In this document: one piece after another, positions 18,501-25,942 of the stretch
How positions within the stretch are numbered: the stretch's first letter is position 1
Layout of the letters: the number at the start of each line of letters is the position of its first letter
Source of the DNA: an uncultured Muribaculaceae bacterium
Lineage (GTDB): Bacteria; Bacteroidota; Bacteroidia; Bacteroidales; Muribaculaceae
DNA: 64,000 nucleotides
NCBI GenBank assembly: GCA_910587925.1
Contig: CAJUOC010000002.1
Coordinates: forward strand, 1 to 64,000
Direction: 5' to 3'
Translations under genes and position numbers: made by a program
Notes under the pieces: model-generated
The model's database searches: none
What the model saw: only the letters and a program-made list of their open reading frames with translations
What the model was told of the DNA's origin: nothing

Positions 18501-18792
18501 CCTGATGTCTGCCTCCAACTACGTGCACTCATGGTTTGTCGAGGATGCGTCGTACCTCAAGCTGAGCAATATCACCTTTGGCTACACCCTCGAAAACAAG
18601 CCCTACCTCAAGAAAGTGGGCCTCACCAAAGTACGTATCTTCTTTACCGGCAACAACCTTGCCACCTGGACCAAGTACACCGGCTTTGACCCCGAGGTAT
18701 CGACAATGCGCTCGCCCCTCACTCCCGGTGTCGACTTCGGCGCCTATCCTCTGAGCCGCACCTATCTCTTCGGCGCTAACCTCGTATTCTGA
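15553..18792 (+). CDS. SusC/RagA-type TonB-dependent outer-membrane transporter
   Basis: The protein is a 1079-residue TonB-dependent importer of the SusC/RagA family. The signal peptide is followed by a carboxypeptidase-regulatory-like domain (TVTGTVLDKDGLEIIGGVV), the family block LDEVVVIGYATVKRKDLTG, a plug domain with PLYIIDGIPNEDGM and ATAIYGARGANGVVLVTTK, and a long barrel ending in YLFGANLVF. It would import oligosaccharides released by the lyases, with SusD as lid. The SusD gene starts 8 bases downstream. There is no N-terminal extension of the FecA type, so no direct anti-sigma signalling is evident. Confidence 0.96.
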   Translation: MKTALSAYRKTLALCLSLLAILLWTPAAMAAPATVTGTVLDKDGLEIIGGVVEVKGTQTRVMTDIDGKYSITVNNPAKDVLVFTYVGQQTKEEPVNGRTKIDVVLAPKTEALDEVVVIGYATVKRKDLTGSVASVKGSDMLKTPGSDATQAIAGRMSGVQLIQSDGQPGAVPEIRVRGGISITQDNSPLYIIDGIPNEDGMSNINPNDIESIDVLKDASATAIYGARGANGVVLVTTKSGSQSDGTAKVSFDAYVGWRKLANKIDVLSTEEFVLADYERTLGGLTTSETQMNSWQQRYGGFADIHTNYGNRPGIDWLDETMGRTTTTQSYRVGIQGGTKGLNYYVSYGYFDDEGAMVYSGSNKHSISANIRADISKRVSFNGRINYDVQKIYGSGVAGNGTNTGGSNVDARFNKLTQIFWYRPTIGIQGSDDQLRYTNDPILEDDSGNTMVNPLLGAASERDDRKIRTLQASATLTLKLGKGWTFRSTNGTRYQNTRRDLFYGPNSIIGRRQGINGRVRYTEAGSFSTSNVLSYDRRFKKIHHVTFQLGQEFVKRWTQYMEAGVQNLPTDDFLLNDMSLGTPSTVSSSYNDDDKLISFFGRLGYDYDSRYIFTATFRADGSSKFGKNNKWGYFPAVSGAWRISDEAFMDDLEWLSDLKLRAGYGLAGNNRIGSYNSLALMNSILTAVGDGTVPGYAATQIPNPDLKWESNKTFNLGLDMGFFNQRLTISPEFYINRSNNLLLNAQLPYSSGYQTMLINAGSTKNVGVDISINSVNISNRNFQWTSTLTLTHNKNTVTQLVGGDRQLYEAKYGNNINTHLLEVGSPIGQFYGWKTAGLYQVEDFDYNPRTKTYTLKDGIPYHGNKEQIKPGHWKFVDIDGNGTVGEEDRTVIGQAAPKLYGGFNNQLNWRGFDLSVFLTFSLGNDVYNATKDKATRIGKQNENALDVVNSSNRWMTINSQGQIVTDPNELAALNAGKTMPAYTDLMSASNYVHSWFVEDASYLKLSNITFGYTLENKPYLKKVGLTKVRIFFTGNNLATWTKYTGFDPEVSTMRSPLTPGVDFGAYPLSRTYLFGANLVF

Positions 18793-18800
18793 TACCCGCA

Positions 18801-20498
18801 ATGAAAGCAATCTTAAAATACATACCGATGTGCCTCGCCGCCGCCATGCTCTGGTCGTGCGAGGACACCCTCACCGAGAAGCCTTCGTCGGGCTACGACA
18901 AGGACACCTACTTCCAGGACGCCTCCAAGGCCGACATGGCCATCCTCGGCATCCTCCAGTCGATATCCGACCCCAACAATTACGGCAACACCGAGATATA
19001 TCTCAACGGCGCCGACGACGCCGTGCACTCCAACCGCGGCGTGGCCCGCGACAACATGCGCGACCTCTGCAATTACCTGGTCACATCCACCAACAGCGAT
19101 GTCGAGAATGCCTGGCGCCTCAAGTATCAGGCCCTCGACCGCGCCAATACCGCCGTGGCCGGTATAGAAGGCATGGCCGACTATACCACCAATGAGGAAA
19201 TCCGCCGCCTCGGCGCGGAAGCCCGCTTCTGGCGCGCCTTCGTGTCTTTTGATCTGATACGCGCCTGGGGCGACGTGCCTTACACCACCGAGCCCTCGGG
19301 CGCCGGCTACGAGGCATACTTCCGCCCCCGCACTCCCCGCGAGCAGATCTACGACCAGATATGTGAGGACCTCGACAATGCCTGCTCGTACCTGCCCTGG
19401 GCCGACGCTTCGTCGACACCCGAGCGTGCCACCCAAGGCGCCGCCCACGCTCTCTACATGCGTGTGCTCATGCAGCGCGCCGGATACTCGCTCCAGCTCG
19501 ACGGTACTTTCTCGCGCCCCTCGGGCTCGCTCCGCCGCGACTATTACAGCAAGTGTCTCGAGCACTGGCAGGCCATCGAGGACAATGGCTACCACGGCTT
19601 CTACGACGCCGGCTACGAGAAACTCTGGCAAGACATCTCGGCCAGCATCCTCAACTCCAAGGAAAACTTCTTCGATGTGGCATCATACCAGGATACCGGC
19701 CGCCGCAACGGCTCGGGCTGGGGCGTGTACAACAGCCCCGTCACCGCCCAGCCCACCGGCGTCTCATCAGCCGAGGCTGCCAATCTGATGGGCCGTGGCC
19801 AGGGCTTCTTCTCCGTAATCCCCGAGTGGCAGGAGCTGTATGAGGCAGGCGACGTGCGCCGCGACATCAATATCTGCACTTACCGCTACCAGTGGGACTC
19901 CGCCGCCAAGCAGCACGTAAAGCAGGAGCGTACCGCCCAGAATGGCTGGTACATCGGCAAGTGGCGCCGCGAGTGGATGGCCGAGGGCCGCAAGAATGTC
20001 TACATGAACTATGGCGACATCAACTTCTGCCCCATGCGCTACCCCGACGCTGTGCTCCTCGCCGCCGAGGCTTACAACGAGCTCGGCCAGCCCGACCAGG
20101 CCTGGCCCCTCATCAACCGTGTGCGCGAGCGCGCCGGCGCCACCCCCGTCACCACTGCCAATTACAAGCAGATTGTCACCAACAAGTATCTTAAGAAATT
20201 CCCCGTCGACTTCCTCGACGATGCCGGTGAGCAGGGCCAGGTACGTGTGCTGCTCTACTTCGAGCGCGCCCTCGAGCTCATGGGCGAGAGCGGCCTGCGC
20301 AAGTACGACCTGGTGCGCTGGAATTGCCTCGGCCCGGCCATGAAGATGGTAGCCGGCGTGTCGATCACCCACGCCAAGACCAAAAACTACTCCTGCGCCG
20401 ACAACTTCATCCACGGTCAGCACGAGCTGCTCCCCATCCCCCTGCGCGAGATTCAGAGCAACCACTCCCTGCAGGGTATCAACAACCCCGGCTATTGA
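18801..20498 (+). CDS. SusD/RagB-type surface lipoprotein
   Basis: The lipobox AMLWSC (Cys20) is followed by EDTLTEKP, typical of SusD starts. The TPR-bearing alpha-helical fold is seen in ARFWRAFVSFDLIRAWGDVP and RTPREQIYDQICEDL, and the C-terminal family block in YFERALELMGESGLRKYDLVRW and LLPIPLREIQSNHSLQ. It forms the ligand-binding lid of the SusC at 15553. It is the last gene of the locus, before the terminator at 20526. 565 residues is within the family range. Confidence 0.95.
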   Translation: MKAILKYIPMCLAAAMLWSCEDTLTEKPSSGYDKDTYFQDASKADMAILGILQSISDPNNYGNTEIYLNGADDAVHSNRGVARDNMRDLCNYLVTSTNSDVENAWRLKYQALDRANTAVAGIEGMADYTTNEEIRRLGAEARFWRAFVSFDLIRAWGDVPYTTEPSGAGYEAYFRPRTPREQIYDQICEDLDNACSYLPWADASSTPERATQGAAHALYMRVLMQRAGYSLQLDGTFSRPSGSLRRDYYSKCLEHWQAIEDNGYHGFYDAGYEKLWQDISASILNSKENFFDVASYQDTGRRNGSGWGVYNSPVTAQPTGVSSAEAANLMGRGQGFFSVIPEWQELYEAGDVRRDINICTYRYQWDSAAKQHVKQERTAQNGWYIGKWRREWMAEGRKNVYMNYGDINFCPMRYPDAVLLAAEAYNELGQPDQAWPLINRVRERAGATPVTTANYKQIVTNKYLKKFPVDFLDDAGEQGQVRVLLYFERALELMGESGLRKYDLVRWNCLGPAMKMVAGVSITHAKTKNYSCADNFIHGQHELLPIPLREIQSNHSLQGINNPGY

Positions 20499-20525
20499 TA
20501 CCAGTACTTTAAAGATAGCTTGCCC

Positions 20526-20564
20526 AAGAGCCACGCCCCCTCCCCGGCGGCGTGGCTCTTTTTT
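20526..20564 (+). terminator. Intrinsic terminator ending the SusCD locus
   Basis: A perfect 12-bp stem AAGAGCCACGCC (20526-20537) / GGCGTGGCTCTT (20549-20560) is followed by a run of T to 20564. It closes the transcript of the accessory locus. Confidence 0.92.
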
Positions 20565-20589
20565 GTATGCCGGTGCGGTGATTTTTTAG

Positions 20590-20597
20590 TACATTTG
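20590..20597 (+). promoter_or_regulatory. -7 element TACATTTG for the antiporter gene
   Basis: The sequence is an exact TAnnTTTG match 19 bases before the ATG at 20616. A TTTG at 20562-20565 is 24 bases upstream, slightly long for a -33 element and lying in the T tract of the terminator. Confidence 0.55.
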
Positions 20598-20615
20598 CCG
20601 GCAAAGGATTTTGAT

Positions 20616-21569
20616 ATGGATTATATATGGCTTGTGGCCGGGCTTGTGCTCATACTGCTCGGCGCAAATATGCTCACCGACGGCGCCTCGGCGCTCGCCC
20701 GCCGCTGGGGAGTGTCAGACCTTGTGATAGGTCTCACGGTAGTGGCTTTCGGCACATCGGCGCCTGAGCTGGTCATCAGTCTGATGTCGGCCGTCGAGGG
20801 CCACGCCGAGCTGGCAGTGGGCAATGTCGTGGGCAGCAATATATTCAATGTGCTGGCAATCGTCGGCATCACCGCGCTTGTGCGGCCCATACCGGTGCAG
20901 CGCAGTGTGATAGGCGTCGATATACCCATGGTGGTGCTGTCGGCGCTGGTATTGCTCGCGCTGGGCTGCGGCCCGTGGCTGGGCGACGGCGACGGGCGGG
21001 TGCTGTGGCGCGCCGACGGTATAGTGCTGCTGATGTTCTTTGCCATATTCATGCGCTACACCTTTGCCCAGGCAAAGACGGGTGCGGCCGAGGCAGATAC
21101 CGCCGTAAAGCCGATGCCCGTGGTGCGCTCGCTGCTGTGGGTCGTGCTGGGGCTGGCCGGGCTGGTGGCAGGCGGCGACAGATTTGTGGCGGGTGCCTCG
21201 GCCATCGCCTCGGCGTTGGGCGTGAGCGACGCCGTCATCGGACTCACCGTGGTGGCCGCCGGCACCTCGTTGCCCGAGCTGGCCACCTCTGTGGTATCGG
21301 CCGTAAAAGGCAAGCCCGGTATCGCCATCGGCAATGTCATCGGCAGCAACATATTCAACATCTTCATGGTGCTGGGCCTGTCGGCCACGGTGCGGCCGCT
21401 GCCCTTCGGCGACATAGGTCCCGTCGACCTGCTCGTGCTTACGGCCGCCTGCGTGGCATTCTGGATAGTCGCGCGCTTCTTCAAGTCGTGCACCGTGAGC
21501 CGGGCCGAGGGCGCCGTCATGGCCTCCGCCTACGTGGCATACACCGCCTGGCTCGTCATCAACGCCTGA
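20616..21569 (+). CDS. Calcium/sodium antiporter (CaCA family, YrbG-like)
   Basis: This integral membrane exchanger is built of two inverted repeats. Each carries the alpha-repeat signatures: GTSAPELVISLMSA with GNVVGSNIFNVLAIVG in the first half and GTSLPELATSVVSA with GNVIGSNIFNIFMVLG in the second. About ten membrane spans and 317 residues fit the YrbG subfamily. I chose the ATG at 20616 because codons upstream run through the terminator. It is likely a single-gene transcript. Confidence 0.93.
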   Translation: MDYIWLVAGLVLILLGANMLTDGASALARRWGVSDLVIGLTVVAFGTSAPELVISLMSAVEGHAELAVGNVVGSNIFNVLAIVGITALVRPIPVQRSVIGVDIPMVVLSALVLLALGCGPWLGDGDGRVLWRADGIVLLMFFAIFMRYTFAQAKTGAAEADTAVKPMPVVRSLLWVVLGLAGLVAGGDRFVAGASAIASALGVSDAVIGLTVVAAGTSLPELATSVVSAVKGKPGIAIGNVIGSNIFNIFMVLGLSATVRPLPFGDIGPVDLLVLTAACVAFWIVARFFKSCTVSRAEGAVMASAYVAYTAWLVINA

Positions 21570-21644
21570 TTCCAGCACGTGCCTACTGCCTGCCGCCTGC
21601 TACGCAGGCTTACCAACGCATGTCGTTAGTTGCGTAGCGCGTCA

Positions 21645-23345
21645 TCAGCATCTGATTACGATGTGGGGATGCAGCTGCGGGTCGAGCCACTCCAGCAGCT
21701 CCAGCAGATTGCTCTCCGGCATCGATATGCATCCCGCAGTCCGATGGTCAGACGTGCGGCGGCAATGTATGAATATGGCGCTCCCGGCTCCCGGCACTAC
21801 CGGGTCGGTGTTGTAGTCGATGGCGATGGCATGGCGTGTGATGCGGCTGATGAGCATCAGCGGCTCTGAGCGATTGCGGTACATGTGCAGACTGTCGACG
21901 ATGATTCTGTTGTACAGGCTGTCGCTCTGGTCTGTGACCCATACGTGCAGCGGCCCTACCACGGTGTAGAGCAGAGCTGTATTGCAATCGGCCTCGTATC
22001 CGAAGGCGCGGGTAAGACTGTAGATGCCCGCCGGGGTGCGATAGTCGCCCTCACGCTTGCGGCCGACGGGTGCGATGCCTTTGGCGCCGACGTTTACGTC
22101 GATTGAGGTGCCGATGGCAGTCCACTTGCCGCCGCTTAGCATATAGCGTTGCATCAGAGCCTTGTTGCGGCGTGCGCCCGATGCAGTGACGACCACCAGC
22201 TGGCGGCACGGGTGTCGCTGTCCCATTTTGTCCGGCAGCATCCGGCGTACGTCGCCCGGCAGATTTTCGGCTGAGCGCACTTCATTGATATACCGGCTGA
22301 TAAACCCTATGCGCGTTTGTACAAATCCGTCGGCAATACCGGGTATTTCGTTGGCAAACAGGGTATAGTGGCCGATGGCCTCGTTCAGTTCGCCGATGTT
22401 GTGGTTGGCGTATCCGCGATGCTCGTATATGCTGGCGATAATGGCATGGCGCCATGCGCCGGCCGGCGGGTCAGGTATTGAGGCTGTATTTTTGAGACAG
22501 TCGAGTTTCTGCTCGGATGTAAGCTGGCTGTCATGCCACACATTGTTGTCGTAGCTCTCGATATCACCGTCGTATCGGAGGTCTTTCAGTACGATTGCAA
22601 GACCGTCTATGAGTCCGGCTACATCGGCGCTGATTTTTGCTATAAGCGCGTCTACACACTTTGCCGGGTCGCCGCAATCTGCAATGTTTACGCTGTGGAA
22701 GCGGTTGCTCTCGACATCACCCCGGGATATGACACTGTGCGCGCTGATGGAGCCTGCTGTGTCGCTGCTGAAGATGACAGTCACACTGATATCCTTGTAT
22801 GAGGTAAGTGTGGCCCGCAGAGAGCGTGTCACGCTGCGCAGGTCGATGGAAAAATAGTCACCTGAGATACCGAAAGCCTCGTCTTCGGTTTTCACGCGCC
22901 CGCGGCGTCTGCGGGACTCTGAGCCGGGTATGTGTGTATCGGCAATGTTACCCATTGACAATTGACGCAGCTTGATATATACTGAGTCGAGCGCGGCGTT
23001 GGTCTCCATTGCCATGCGCTGCTTGATGTAATCCTCGCTTATACCGTAGTCGCTGAGAAGTTTTGACAGATTTATGCCTTTGAAAATGATTATGTTGTCG
23101 TGTGTCCATACATTGCCGGCAACGATTATCAATACCAGCAGTGTCAGTGCAATAGTCGTAAGCTGTAGATATCTGAGAAGTGTATGTCCGTGGCTCCGGT
23201 GTTTCGTGGCCGGTAAAGGGTCATCGTGATTGTTGCCGCCGTCTGCGGGGTGTAGCCCGGTACGTGGGGCATTTTTTACTTGCTTGCGCTGGGTGGGGTT
23301 TCCCCGGTGATGTCGTAAAAGTCGTTTCTTTGCCATTGCAGTCAT
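21645..23345 (-). CDS. Membrane-anchored protein with C-terminal L,D-transpeptidase-like (YkuD) domain
   Basis: The N-terminus is basic and cytosolic, with one membrane span at about residues 58-80 (TTIALTLLVLIIVAGNVW). A large extracytoplasmic region includes a TPR-like helical patch (AIIASIYEHRGYANHNIGEL, IGHYTLFANEIPG). The last 150 residues resemble YkuD-type L,D-transpeptidases: EGDYRTPAGIYSL, then IFIHCRR and TAGCISMP, giving the His and Cys of the catalytic H...GC motif. It may cross-link or trim peptidoglycan, but the fusion to a long N-terminal region is not one I recognise. Codon use is less GC-rich than its neighbours. An alternative start is the Met at 23336. Confidence 0.65.
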   Translation of the reverse strand: MTAMAKKRLLRHHRGNPTQRKQVKNAPRTGLHPADGGNNHDDPLPATKHRSHGHTLLRYLQLTTIALTLLVLIIVAGNVWTHDNIIIFKGINLSKLLSDYGISEDYIKQRMAMETNAALDSVYIKLRQLSMGNIADTHIPGSESRRRRGRVKTEDEAFGISGDYFSIDLRSVTRSLRATLTSYKDISVTVIFSSDTAGSISAHSVISRGDVESNRFHSVNIADCGDPAKCVDALIAKISADVAGLIDGLAIVLKDLRYDGDIESYDNNVWHDSQLTSEQKLDCLKNTASIPDPPAGAWRHAIIASIYEHRGYANHNIGELNEAIGHYTLFANEIPGIADGFVQTRIGFISRYINEVRSAENLPGDVRRMLPDKMGQRHPCRQLVVVTASGARRNKALMQRYMLSGGKWTAIGTSIDVNVGAKGIAPVGRKREGDYRTPAGIYSLTRAFGYEADCNTALLYTVVGPLHVWVTDQSDSLYNRIIVDSLHMYRNRSEPLMLISRITRHAIAIDYNTDPVVPGAGSAIFIHCRRTSDHRTAGCISMPESNLLELLEWLDPQLHPHIVIRC

Positions 23346-23363
23346 AGATTGAGATTAAATGCC

Positions 23364-23397
23364 AAAAAAAGCGCTCCGGCAGGTAGGCCCGGAGCGC
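23364..23397 (-). terminator. Intrinsic terminator after the SIMPL gene
   Basis: On the minus strand a 9-bp stem GCGCTCCGG / CCGGAGCGC (23371-23379 and 23389-23397 on the plus strand) is followed by seven T (23364-23370). It isolates the SIMPL gene from the L,D-transpeptidase-like gene downstream. Confidence 0.85.
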
Positions 23398-23449
23398 GTA
23401 TTCCATCCCGTGGAAAATGCGGTGAGTCTTGTCTATGGTGTCATCGATG

Positions 23450-24163
23450 TCAGTGCTCGAGGGCGTAGGTGATGGAGGTCACGACGCGGATGTTTTTGAT
23501 GTAGGGGGTGTACTGGTCGCGGTCTTCGATGGTAAACTGCCCCTGCGATGCGGTCTGTATCTTGCCCAGGCTGCTGTGTGAGTCGGCGGCAAAGCGGTCG
23601 GCGGCGGTACGGGCGGCCTCGGTTGCCTCGGCTATCATCTCGGGCTTGATTTCGTTGAGCTTGGTATACTCGTAGCTGGTCTGGTACTGATAGTCGCCGG
23701 CGACCACCGCGATGCCCTGGCGCATCAGCTCGGGCTGCTTGTCGATGAGCGACTTTACGAGCTTGACTTGCTCGGAGCTGACGACGATGACGTTGGTCAC
23801 CAGGTAGCGTGAGCGCACCTGGCTCTCGTTGGAGTAGGTATTGGCCACGCGGTCTTCGACCTGGGGCGGATTGATGCTGAACTCGTCTTCTTTCAGGCCG
23901 TTGGCTTTCAGGAAGGCGGTGATTTTGGCGTTGGTGGTCTGGATGCGGTTGTAGATATCGATGAGGTCGTTGCCCATCTCCTTGGTGACGATGGGCCACG
24001 TGACGGAGTTGGCTTCCACAGAGCGCTCGCTCAGGCCGCGCACGGTCACCTGGCGGCCGCGGTTGGCGATATTGTCGATGCCGCCTTTGATGAAGATGCC
24101 CAGCAGGAGCAGGCCGGCGCAAAGGAGTGACGCGCCGATGACGCGTGATAAGTCGAGTTTCAT
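23450..24163 (-). CDS. SIMPL (DUF541) domain protein
   Basis: An N-terminal hydrophobic segment (ASLLCAGLLLLGIFI) serves as signal anchor, followed by a DUF541/SIMPL domain: VTVRGLSERSVEANSVTWPI, QTTNAKITAFLKANGL, and the C-terminal half AATEAARTAADRFAADS. Family members are exported proteins of unclear biochemical role (BP26-like, channel-like oligomers have been described). It has its own promoter and terminator, so it is monocistronic. Confidence 0.88.
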   Translation of the reverse strand: MKLDLSRVIGASLLCAGLLLLGIFIKGGIDNIANRGRQVTVRGLSERSVEANSVTWPIVTKEMGNDLIDIYNRIQTTNAKITAFLKANGLKEDEFSINPPQVEDRVANTYSNESQVRSRYLVTNVIVVSSEQVKLVKSLIDKQPELMRQGIAVVAGDYQYQTSYEYTKLNEIKPEMIAEATEAARTAADRFAADSHSSLGKIQTASQGQFTIEDRDQYTPYIKNIRVVTSITYALEH

Positions 24164-24191
24164 AGTCGGGGGTGTGTTTTATTTGTCGCGG

Positions 24192-24223
24192 CTAAGATAA
24201 GCAGTTTGGATGACAAAAGCAAA
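24192..24223 (-). promoter_or_regulatory. Promoter of the SIMPL gene
   Basis: On the minus strand TTTG (24220-24223), 20 bases, then TATCTTAG (24192-24199), one base off the TAnnTTTG consensus. The ATG at 24163 follows after about 28 bases. Confidence 0.6.
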
Positions 24224-24331
24224 TTTTAAATATGTAGGACATGTAGGTCAGAGATGCAACATTACAACAATCGCCGCGGCGCTGATGTTCAATCTTGCGG
24301 GGGCGGGAAAGTTTTTGTTAATTTGCAAGCG

Positions 24332-25234
24332 ATGACTTACCGCAAATACCGCACGCTCCGCCGCGCGCGTATCATCGTGTCGCTGGTGTTGATGCTCGCC
24401 CTTACGGCCGCCCTGGCCGCGGGACGCGACAGTCTGCTGTCGCGCTGGCAGATAGTGCCGGCGCTGATGGCGAGCGCGCTGCTGTGGATAGTGCTGTGGG
24501 TGGCTGTCACTCTGCTGCTGGGGCGGGTGTACTGCTCCGGCATATGCCCGCTGGGCACGCTCCAGGATATGTTTATCGCTGTGAGCCGCCGCCGGCGGCG
24601 CGGTTTTTTCTACCGCACGGGGCGCCCTGCGGTGCGCGTGGCCATCGCGGCGGTGGCTCTCGGGGCCTTGCTGCTGGGTATGGGACGGGTGGTGGAGGCG
24701 CTCGACCCCGCGGCCGCATACAGGCGTATGGTGGAGTGTCTGGGGCGGCCGCTTGTACGAGGCACGGCCGTGGCGGCGGGCGGCGCGGTGATGGCCGCGC
24801 TGGTGCTGGGGGCGGTGGCCGTATGCTCGCTTGCCCGGGGCCGGCTGATATGCAATACGGTGTGCCCGGTGGGGACGCTGCTCGGGGCGCTGTCGCGCTA
24901 CTCGCTGTATCATATGGATATCGACACCGACCGCTGCATCGGATGCGGCGAGTGTGTGCGCCGCTGCAAGGCCGAGTGCATCGACCCGTCGGCGCATACG
25001 GTCGATGTGACCCGCTGTGTGGTGTGTTTCGACTGCGCGGCTGCTTGCCCGGCGTCGGCGCTCAGATACCGCCGCGGCCGCCATCGCCTGCAGATGCCGC
25101 TGCCGGTGTTGCCCGCGGCGCAGGCGGCCGTCAAGGCTGCCGTCGCCAAGCCGCTTGCAAAGAGTGCGGCGCTCTATAGCGCCCGCGGCGTGAGCCGGGC
25201 CAGCGATGGTACCGAGTCGAGCCAGGCGGAGTAG
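24332..25234 (+). CDS. Membrane 4Fe-4S ferredoxin-type protein (NapH/CcoG-like)
   Basis: This is a polytopic electron-transfer protein. There are four or so membrane spans (for example IIVSLVLMLALTAALAAG near residue 14). Two CxxxCP sites, YCSGICPLG and CNTVCPVG, are followed by two classical 4Fe-4S motifs, CIGCGECVRRC and CVVCFDCAAACP. This is the NapH/YccM/CcoG type layout. I chose the ATG at 24332 because the family starts just before the first span; a TTAATTTG sequence ends 7 bases upstream and could be a promoter giving a nearly leaderless message. No reductase partner is adjacent, so its redox partner is unknown. Its last 61 bases overlap the convergent GH25 gene. Confidence 0.85.
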   Translation: MTYRKYRTLRRARIIVSLVLMLALTAALAAGRDSLLSRWQIVPALMASALLWIVLWVAVTLLLGRVYCSGICPLGTLQDMFIAVSRRRRRGFFYRTGRPAVRVAIAAVALGALLLGMGRVVEALDPAAAYRRMVECLGRPLVRGTAVAAGGAVMAALVLGAVAVCSLARGRLICNTVCPVGTLLGALSRYSLYHMDIDTDRCIGCGECVRRCKAECIDPSAHTVDVTRCVVCFDCAAACPASALRYRRGRHRLQMPLPVLPAAQAAVKAAVAKPLAKSAALYSARGVSRASDGTESSQAE

Positions 25235-25932
25235 GGGGCGCGGCGGGGACTGTTGTAGGTCGAGATGTCGACCGGGCCGCGCACGCCGTCCACGCGTCCG
25301 ATGTGGCTGTGCTGCCACAGCGTCCAGCGCGATTGGTCGGCCAGGGGTGGATTGGTAAATGAGCATATCCACAGGGTCACGTCGTCGAAGCGTCCGCGGA
25401 TGAAGCGGTAATACCCGTTTTTATTGGTATAAATCATAGGCTCGCGGCCGTTTTGCCGCAGCAGCTCCACGAGCGAGCGCAGGTTGGCCACCACCTCGGC
25501 GGTGGTGGCGTCGGGCGGATTGGCCCACTCCTCCACGTCTATCGCCACGGGCAGGTCGAGGTGGCGCGCTCCCAGCGCGCGCAGTATGTTGACGCTCTGG
25601 CGCCATCCGTCGACATCGAAGCGGAAAAAGTGGTATGCGCCCACGTGCAGCCCCGCGTCCATCGCGGCGGCATAGTTGCGCTCAAAGAGCGAGTCGCGCC
25701 AGGTGGCGCCCTCGCTGGCCTTGAGCATGGCAAAGTCGATACCGGCGTCGGCGACGCGGCTGAAATCGACGCGGCCGTTGTGGGCCGACAGGTCGATACC
25801 CCTCACGGGATATTCGGCCGGGTCGATGCCCACAGCGGCGCGCGATCCTCTGAGCAGGCGCGGCAGCATGGCGCCGCCTATGGTGGTGGCGGCGACTGCG
25901 ATGAGTATTATGGCTGCCGTGCGTGCTTTCAT
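25174..25932 (-). CDS. GH25 family lysozyme (N-acetylmuramidase), membrane-anchored
   Basis: An N-terminal membrane anchor (residues 5-27) is followed by a GH25 domain: GIDLSAHNGRVDF, AMLKASEGATW, GAYHFFRF, and the catalytic strand PVAIDVEEW with the Asp/Glu pair. The family hydrolyses beta-1,4 bonds of peptidoglycan. It starts 10 bases after the end of the C69 dipeptidase gene, so both are probably co-transcribed. Its C-terminus overlaps the plus-strand 4Fe-4S gene by 61 bases. Confidence 0.92.
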   Translation of the reverse strand: MKARTAAIILIAVAATTIGGAMLPRLLRGSRAAVGIDPAEYPVRGIDLSAHNGRVDFSRVADAGIDFAMLKASEGATWRDSLFERNYAAAMDAGLHVGAYHFFRFDVDGWRQSVNILRALGARHLDLPVAIDVEEWANPPDATTAEVVANLRSLVELLRQNGREPMIYTNKNGYYRFIRGRFDDVTLWICSFTNPPLADQSRWTLWQHSHIGRVDGVRGPVDISTYNSPRRAPYSAWLDSVPSLARLTPRAL

Positions 25933-25942
25933 ATGCAGTCGT

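Noticed and set aside
3610..20498. Mobile element or genomic island boundary around the accessory locus
   Set aside because: No transposase, integrase, direct repeats or tRNA at its edges; the tRNA-Ser at position 1 is separated by rluB and asnS.
20520..20615. N-terminal extension of the antiporter from an upstream Met
   Set aside because: The extra codons translate through the intrinsic terminator and the promoter; the first membrane span follows the Met at 20616.
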